DNA from: Actinomycetes bacterium
Lineage (GTDB): Bacteria; Actinomycetota; Actinomycetes; Actinomycetales; Actinomycetaceae
NCBI GenBank assembly: GCA_023387755.1
Contig: JAEWHO010000095.1
Location: 8,065 to 72,064, forward strand
Direction: 5' to 3'
DNA: 64,000 bases
The notes beneath the pieces are model-generated. The model had not been told where the DNA came from. It saw nothing but the letters and a program-made list of their open reading frames with translations, and did no database searches. A program made the translations under genes and the position numbers. Shown here piece by piece: positions 58,961-64,000 of this stretch (within the stretch, counting starts at the first letter, position 1; every line of letters starts with the position of its first letter).

Positions 58961-60817
58961 CTAGTTCATATCGCCGCTTTGACCTTCCCCACGGCTGGCC
59001 GGGGTGGTCTTGAGGATCGACATGAGAAATTCAGCGTTGGACTGGGTGTCACGCAGCTTGTTGAGCATAAGCTCCAGCGCCTGTTCCTTCTCCAGCCCGG
59101 CAATGAGACGGCGCAGCCGCCACATAATCTTCAACGCATCGGCCTGCACCAGTAGATCCTCGCGGCGAGTGCCGGAAGCGTTCACATCGACGGCCGGGAA
59201 CATGCGCTTATCGGCGAGCTGGCGGGATAGGCGCAGCTCGGAGTTACCGGTGCCCTTGAACTCTTCGAAGATAACCTCATCCATCTTGGAGCCGGTCTCC
59301 ACCAGTGCGGAGGCCAAGATGGTGAGTGAACCGCCGTCTTCGATATTGCGGGCGGCACCAAAGAACTTCTTGGGCGGGTAGAGGGCGGAGGCATCCACAC
59401 CACCGGAGAGGATACGCCCGGAGGCGGGCGCAGCCAGGTTGTAGGCACGTGATAGGCGGGTGAGCGAATCAAGGAGTACGACGACGTCACTGCCCAGCTC
59501 TACCAAACGCTTAGCCCGCTCAATAGCGAGTTCAGCAACGATGGTGTGGTCGGAGGCGGGCCGGTCGAAGGTGGAGGCAATCACCTCACCCTGGACCATG
59601 CGAGTCATGTCGGTAACTTCTTCGGGGCGCTCATCGACCAGCACCACCATGAGGTAAACCTCGGGATTATTCTGCTTAATCGCGTTGGCGATCTGCTGCA
59701 TAATAATCGTCTTACCGGCCTTAGGTGGCGCCACGATCAGGCCACGCTGGCCCTTACCGATGGGTGCAACCAGGTCGATCATACGCGGGGTGATGGCCTT
59801 CGCATTAGTTTCCAGGCGCAGATGCGAATCCGGGTAGAGCGGGGTGAGCTTACCGAAGTGCGGCCGCTGCCGAGCTTCTTCCGGATCCATCCCGTTCACA
59901 GATTCCACCGACACCAGCGGATTGTACTTTTGCCGCTGCGAACGCCGGTCATCTTCACGCGGTTGGCGAATATAACCAATAACGGCGTCACCGCGGCGCA
60001 TCCCGTACTTCTTCACCTGGCCCAGGGTGACGTACACGTCATTCTCGCCAGGCAGGTAACCGGAGGTGCGGACAAAGGCGTAGTTGTCGAGGATGTCCAA
60101 GATGCCGGCCACACGGATGAGGACGTCATCCTCGCTCACCTCGACTGGCTGGTCATCCATCCGGCCGCGGCGGCGGCGATCCCGATCCCGCCCGCGATCA
60201 CGATCCCGATCCCGGCCCCGTCGGCGGTTGTTCCGATCATTGCGATCGTTGCGATCTCCGCGCTGCCGGTCATTACGGCGCTGGTAGGGGCGGTCGTCGT
60301 CATCATCGGAGTCGCGGCGTTCGCGTTTGCGCGCGGCCGCTTCTTCAAGGGCTTCCAGGGTGGGGATGGAGTCATCGCGTTGCTCGCCGTTGTCGCGGCG
60401 GCGCGGGCTTTCGTTCGCGTCCTCATCCCCGCGGCCACCACGCCCCTTGGGGCCGCGGCGATTGCGCTCGCTGTGGCGACGCGTCGGCCGCTCGTCATCA
60501 CCGTCGTGTGACCGGCCGCTGCCAGCGGGGCGGTCATTTTCTGTTGGCTGCGCCGAAGTCTGAGTGGGGAGGTCAGCATCGTTCTGCGCAGACTGTGAAC
60601 GAGGTTGCTGCTGTGGCTCGCTAACAGCCGCCGAGTTCCCCTTGCGCTGGGAACCACGTACCTGGCGGATTTCAGAGATCAGATCGGGACGCCGCTTTTT
60701 CTCCGTGGCGATACCAAGCTGCTGAGCTAAATCCTGCAACTCGGACAGTCGCATAGCCGAAAGCGGACGTGACTTCTGCGGCCGGGTTTCATCCGCAGCC
60801 GTGGGCTGGTCGGTCAC
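58961..60817 (-). CDS. rho: Transcription termination factor Rho with long N-terminal insertion
   Basis: A 618-residue hexameric RNA helicase. The core (from about residue 225) has the RNA-binding CSD, Walker A PPKAGKT near residue 365, and Walker B VVVLLDSLTRLSRAYN. The first ~225 residues comprise a short SAP-like start (MRLSELQDLAQQLGI) and then a low-complexity Arg/Asp/Asn/Gln-rich disordered insertion, a feature of actinobacterial Rho (M. luteus and Mycobacterium are also extended). Such insertions bind RNA and may cause termination on non-canonical sites. Confidence 0.96.
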   Translation of the reverse strand: MTDQPTAADETRPQKSRPLSAMRLSELQDLAQQLGIATEKKRRPDLISEIRQVRGSQRKGNSAAVSEPQQQPRSQSAQNDADLPTQTSAQPTENDRPAGSGRSHDGDDERPTRRHSERNRRGPKGRGGRGDEDANESPRRRDNGEQRDDSIPTLEALEEAAARKRERRDSDDDDDRPYQRRNDRQRGDRNDRNDRNNRRRGRDRDRDRGRDRDRRRRGRMDDQPVEVSEDDVLIRVAGILDILDNYAFVRTSGYLPGENDVYVTLGQVKKYGMRRGDAVIGYIRQPREDDRRSQRQKYNPLVSVESVNGMDPEEARQRPHFGKLTPLYPDSHLRLETNAKAITPRMIDLVAPIGKGQRGLIVAPPKAGKTIIMQQIANAIKQNNPEVYLMVVLVDERPEEVTDMTRMVQGEVIASTFDRPASDHTIVAELAIERAKRLVELGSDVVVLLDSLTRLSRAYNLAAPASGRILSGGVDASALYPPKKFFGAARNIEDGGSLTILASALVETGSKMDEVIFEEFKGTGNSELRLSRQLADKRMFPAVDVNASGTRREDLLVQADALKIMWRLRRLIAGLEKEQALELMLNKLRDTQSNAEFLMSILKTTPASRGEGQSGDMN

Positions 60818-60945
60818 TAGTTTCCTGTTCCCCCGGCAAGACAGTAAGCGCCGGGATTATATGAAGAAAATTTGAGAGTTTAACTCCCAAGCACCGTCAC
60901 TCACCGACGCTCAGAGGCCGGTGTGGTGCTCATTCGGTTGTTAGC

Positions 60946-61830
60946 CTAACACCTTGCTCCGCTGGTGTCGATAGGCAGGGGCCATACTCGCCACCGTTGC
61001 CGGCGCAGCGCCGCCGTCGTCAATGGATCTATCTGCCCAAAGACCAGGACGCTCGGGCCCGCGCCGGAGATCACGGCGGGCAGGCCCCGTGAACGCAACC
61101 GCTCCACGACTTGCAGGGATTCAGCCAACACTTCGTGCCGGTAGGGCTGGTGCAGGCGGTCCTCCGTGGCCTGGTAGAGCAGTTCGGGATGGAGCAGCCC
61201 CTGAGTTAAGAGCACCGCACGGGCCACGTTAAAAGCCGCATCATCATGCGGAATCTGTGCCGGTAGCAGATGGCGGGCGCGCGAGGTTGAGACCTCGAAT
61301 CCGGGCACCACCATCGTTACCGTGAGCTCGGGATCATAGGGCAGCGCAATACTTTGGGCAGCTCCATCTTCTGGCCATGCCAAACGCACACCCCCATAAA
61401 CAGCGGGCGCTGCATTATCGGGATGCCCTTCCATTTCGGTGGCCAACTGGAATACGTGGTCCAGGCCCAGCGCATCCTCGTCATGAACAAGTTCACGCGC
61501 AACCATGAGCCCGGCCACCACAGCGGCCGCAGAGGACCCCAGCCCCCGCCCGTGCGGGATGGCGTTACGGCAAGTCACCTGGAATCCAGCCTGTGGCGCC
61601 CCGGCGAAATCCAGGCCGATCCGGATGGCACGGACCACCAGATGATCGTCGTCGGTGGGAACCTTACCGGCCCCCTCCCCGGTCACCTTCACTTCCGTGG
61701 GCCCGGCGACGGCGCGCACCTGCACCCGGTCACGCAACTGTAAGGCAAGGCCTAAACAGTCATAGCCCGGCCCCAGGTTGGCACTCGTAGCGGGAACGGA
61801 TACCTCCGCGGTATCACGCCGAATCGTCAC
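60946..61830 (-). CDS. thrB: Homoserine kinase
   Basis: A 294-residue GHMP kinase. The phosphate-binding GRGLGSSAA is at residues 94-102, and SANLGPGYDC at ~16-25. It phosphorylates homoserine for threonine synthesis. Its start is 4 bases past the thrC stop; the rho gene follows after 128 bases containing no clear promoter. Confidence 0.95.
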   Translation of the reverse strand: MTIRRDTAEVSVPATSANLGPGYDCLGLALQLRDRVQVRAVAGPTEVKVTGEGAGKVPTDDDHLVVRAIRIGLDFAGAPQAGFQVTCRNAIPHGRGLGSSAAAVVAGLMVARELVHDEDALGLDHVFQLATEMEGHPDNAAPAVYGGVRLAWPEDGAAQSIALPYDPELTVTMVVPGFEVSTSRARHLLPAQIPHDDAAFNVARAVLLTQGLLHPELLYQATEDRLHQPYRHEVLAESLQVVERLRSRGLPAVISGAGPSVLVFGQIDPLTTAALRRQRWRVWPLPIDTSGARC

Positions 61831-61834
61831 GACC

Positions 61835-62938
61835 TCACCTCAACTGCAATTGGCGGGCGGCCACGTCAAGATCAGCGGGAACAACGGTCGGTTCGGGGTC
61901 GCACTCCCCCAGCGCCGTCGCCGTATCTTTCAGGCCGTTACCCGTAACAGTACAGACCACCAGGCTCCCTGCGGGTACCTGCCCGGCTTCGGCGCGCCGC
62001 AATAGTCCGGCCACGGAGGCAGCGGACGCCGGTTCCACGAAAACCCCGACCTCGCGAGCTAGGAACTGCTGGGCCGCCAGGATTTCCTCATCACTGACCG
62101 CCGCAATGAGCCCACCCGAATCATCCCGGGCGGCCACCGCATAATCCCAGGAGGCCGGGTCACCAATACGAATGGCGGTAGCAACCGTCTCCGGATGAGC
62201 CACCGGCCCGCCCTGAACGAAGGGGGCTGCCCCGGCTGCCTGGAAGCCCCACATGGCCGGCACCCGGTCTGTCACTGCTGCCCGCCGCGCGGTGGGGTGG
62301 TCGAAACTGGAGGCCACCTGCCGGCCCGCATACTCGTTATATCCCATCCAGTAGGCGGAGATATTGCCGGCATTCCCCACCGGCAGGGCGTGAATATCCG
62401 GGGCCCGGCCGAGCATATCGACGATCTCGAACGCGGCCGTTTTCTGCCCCTGGAGGCGGTAGGGGTTCACCGAATTAACCAGCGCCACCGGGTAGGCGTC
62501 ACTGAGTTGACGCACCAGGCGCAGGCAGTCATCGAAACTACCGTCCACACTGACCAGCTCCGCCCCGTGCACGATTGCCTGGGCGAGTTTCCCGGCCGCA
62601 ATCTTGCCCGCCGGGAGCACGACGATACAGCGAAGCCCAGCCCGCACGGCGTAGGCAGCCGCCGATGCGGAGGTGTTCCCGGTGGAGGCGCATACCACCG
62701 CCTCGGCCCCTTCCTCGACTACCCGGGTGATCGCCGTCGTCATTCCCCGGTCTTTGAACGATCCGGTGGGGTTGGCTCCTTCCACCTTGATATACACCTC
62801 GGCCCCGGTGCGCTCATTGAGGGCGGGGGCGGCTACCAGCGGGGTGCCGCCTTCATTGAGGGTGATGATGGTGCCCTCCGGGTTGATCGGCAGACGGTCG
62901 GCGTATTCCGCGATAATTCCGCGCCAGGGATGTGCCAT
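61835..62938 (-). CDS. thrC: Threonine synthase
   Basis: A 367-residue PLP enzyme (fold type II) of the shorter actinobacterial class. The PLP lysine is Lys62 in [24 protein letters not shown] binds the phosphate of PLP. Follows hom by 11 bases and precedes thrB. Confidence 0.95.
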   Translation of the reverse strand: MAHPWRGIIAEYADRLPINPEGTIITLNEGGTPLVAAPALNERTGAEVYIKVEGANPTGSFKDRGMTTAITRVVEEGAEAVVCASTGNTSASAAAYAVRAGLRCIVVLPAGKIAAGKLAQAIVHGAELVSVDGSFDDCLRLVRQLSDAYPVALVNSVNPYRLQGQKTAAFEIVDMLGRAPDIHALPVGNAGNISAYWMGYNEYAGRQVASSFDHPTARRAAVTDRVPAMWGFQAAGAAPFVQGGPVAHPETVATAIRIGDPASWDYAVAARDDSGGLIAAVSDEEILAAQQFLAREVGVFVEPASAASVAGLLRRAEAGQVPAGSLVVCTVTGNGLKDTATALGECDPEPTVVPADLDVAARQLQLR

Positions 62939-62949
62939 GACGGGCCTTT

Positions 62950-63996
62950 CTATAGGAGTGAGTTAGGGGCGGGCGAGGCAATTATGGGCAGTTCGCGGTG
63001 CGGCGGCGGGCACCAGTGCGCCCCGGTGGTGATCTCCTGCGCCACCGTGACCACGTCGGCCAGGACCGCGCTGGCGGTTGCCGCTCCCCCGGCTCCGGCC
63101 CCGGTGAAGGTGAGCGGCCCGGCCCCGCGCGCCTGCACGGTGATCGCATTCATCGGGCCATCGATTGCGGCCAGCGGGTGGGCGCGTTCCACCCGCGTGG
63201 GGGCTACCGCGACGACGGCGCCGGCGCCTTCGCGCCGGGCGTGCGCCACCAGTTTCATCACCTGCCCGTCCCGCTCCGCAGCGGCGAGGTCTTCCGGCTG
63301 TATCTGCGTGATTCCGCACGTATCCACCTGGTCCAGGGTGACGCGGGTGCGGAAGGCGGCGCTGGCCAGCAACGCGATCTTGGCGGCCGCATCGTAGCCT
63401 TCCACATCGGCGGTTGGGTCTGCCTCGGCAAACCCTTCCTTTTGGGCGTAAGCCAGCGCCTCCGCATAGCTCCGCCCCTGCGCCATCAGCCCCAGGATGA
63501 CGTTCGTGGTGCCGTTAATAATGCCGCTTATCGATTCGATCTCGTCCCCGGCCAGGCTGCGCTCCACTGCCCGCACAATCGGGATCGCTCCGGCCACGGC
63601 GGCTTCATAGGCTAGGGTGACGCCGGCGTCGCGGGCGGTATCGAATAGTTCCGGGTGAGTGGCGAGGAGTGCTTTATTGGCGCTCACCACGCTCGCGCCC
63701 TGTCTCATGGCGGTCTCAATCAGGTCGCGTGCGGGGTTCAGCCCGCCCATGACTTCCACGACGATATCGGCGTCGGCAATAACTGCGGCGGGGTCGTCGC
63801 TGAGGAGGGCGGGGTCGATTCCGGGGCGGGGTTTAGCCAGGTTGTGGACGGCAATCCCGGTGAGTTGCAGCGGCCGCCCAATCCGGGCGGTAAGCTCGTC
63901 GGCACGTTCCCGCAGCCCGGCGACCACGGCACTGCCAACGGTGCCGCAACCAAGCAGGCTCAGGCGAATGGGGGCGGGATTCACTGCAGGTGCCAT
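62950..63996 (-). CDS. hom: Homoserine dehydrogenase lacking the ACT domain
   Basis: A 348-residue enzyme that reduces aspartate semialdehyde. The Rossmann GCGTVGSAV is near residue 16, the catalytic domain has [14 protein letters not shown] near 155 and [19 protein letters not shown] near 195. In typical actinobacterial Hom proteins (about 430 residues) the catalytic domain is followed by an ACT domain; here the frame stops after [11 protein letters not shown] plus ~20 residues, before that domain, with thrC starting 11 bases later. The ATG at 63996 is near the window edge, so a slightly earlier start cannot be excluded. Confidence 0.93.
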   Translation of the reverse strand: MAPAVNPAPIRLSLLGCGTVGSAVVAGLRERADELTARIGRPLQLTGIAVHNLAKPRPGIDPALLSDDPAAVIADADIVVEVMGGLNPARDLIETAMRQGASVVSANKALLATHPELFDTARDAGVTLAYEAAVAGAIPIVRAVERSLAGDEIESISGIINGTTNVILGLMAQGRSYAEALAYAQKEGFAEADPTADVEGYDAAAKIALLASAAFRTRVTLDQVDTCGITQIQPEDLAAAERDGQVMKLVAHARREGAGAVVAVAPTRVERAHPLAAIDGPMNAITVQARGAGPLTFTGAGAGGAATASAVLADVVTVAQEITTGAHWCPPPHRELPIIASPAPNSLL

Positions 63997-64000
63997 GACC

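Overview
The window is GC-rich, densely coded bacterial chromosome with an actinobacterial gene order; gene content and protein style point to Actinobacteria, probably Actinomycetaceae (inference, no search was run). Three blocks match the Mycobacterium order as I remember it: UPF0182 / Lon-like PDZ protease / DUF2342 / Rv3196-like / uvrD2 / nudC (cf. Rv3193c-Rv3199c); etfBA-iscS-mnmA (cf. Rv3029c-Rv3024c); and hom-thrC-thrB-rho-rpmE-prfA-prmC-tsaC-wecA-atp-nucS (cf. Rv1294-Rv1321). No stretch longer than about 200 bases lacks a gene or a described signal.

Left end (1-3.4 kb): the end of what looks like an integrated mobile element, abutting an initiator tRNA-Met gene. It carries a partial small membrane protein, a short LPXTG surface protein, a winged-helix replication-initiator-like protein, a coiled-coil membrane protein, an excisionase-type HTH protein and a divergent XRE repressor. 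The coding sequence of the initiator-like gene holds three perfect DnaA boxes next to two adjoining palindromes, so it may contain the element's own replication origin. A 16-17 bp inverted repeat pair sits in the divergent repressor/excisionase promoter region.

3.5-21.2 kb: UPF0182 membrane protein, PPA1309-family protein, YlbL-like protease, DUF2342 protein and a ThiF/TOMM-like protein, then a minus-strand series etfB-etfA-iscS-mnmA-nudC-uvrD2-M20 amidohydrolase-abgT with overlapping or nearly touching genes. 21.4-34.1 kb: alpha-glucan metabolism: glgX, and a translationally coupled glgE-treS-[maltokinase::GlgB fusion] operon that contains all four GlgE-pathway activities on three polypeptides; trpS and a trkH-trkA potassium system lie between. 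34.2-46.8 kb: thioredoxin/TPR protein with a lipoprotein and a membrane protein, a GT4 glycosyltransferase, an MFS transporter, a DivIVA-like coiled-coil protein, an amino-sugar/glycoside operon (nagA, GH1, zinc-ribbon protein, hydrolase), nucS and a small lipoprotein. 47-64 kb: ATP synthase operon, cell-envelope sugar transferase, translation-termination and tRNA-modification genes, rho, and threonine biosynthesis, with a homoserine dehydrogenase that lacks the usual C-terminal ACT domain.

The most unusual items are the intragenic origin candidate, the repressor operator arrangement at the element boundary, the maltokinase-GlgB fusion, and the ACT-less homoserine dehydrogenase.
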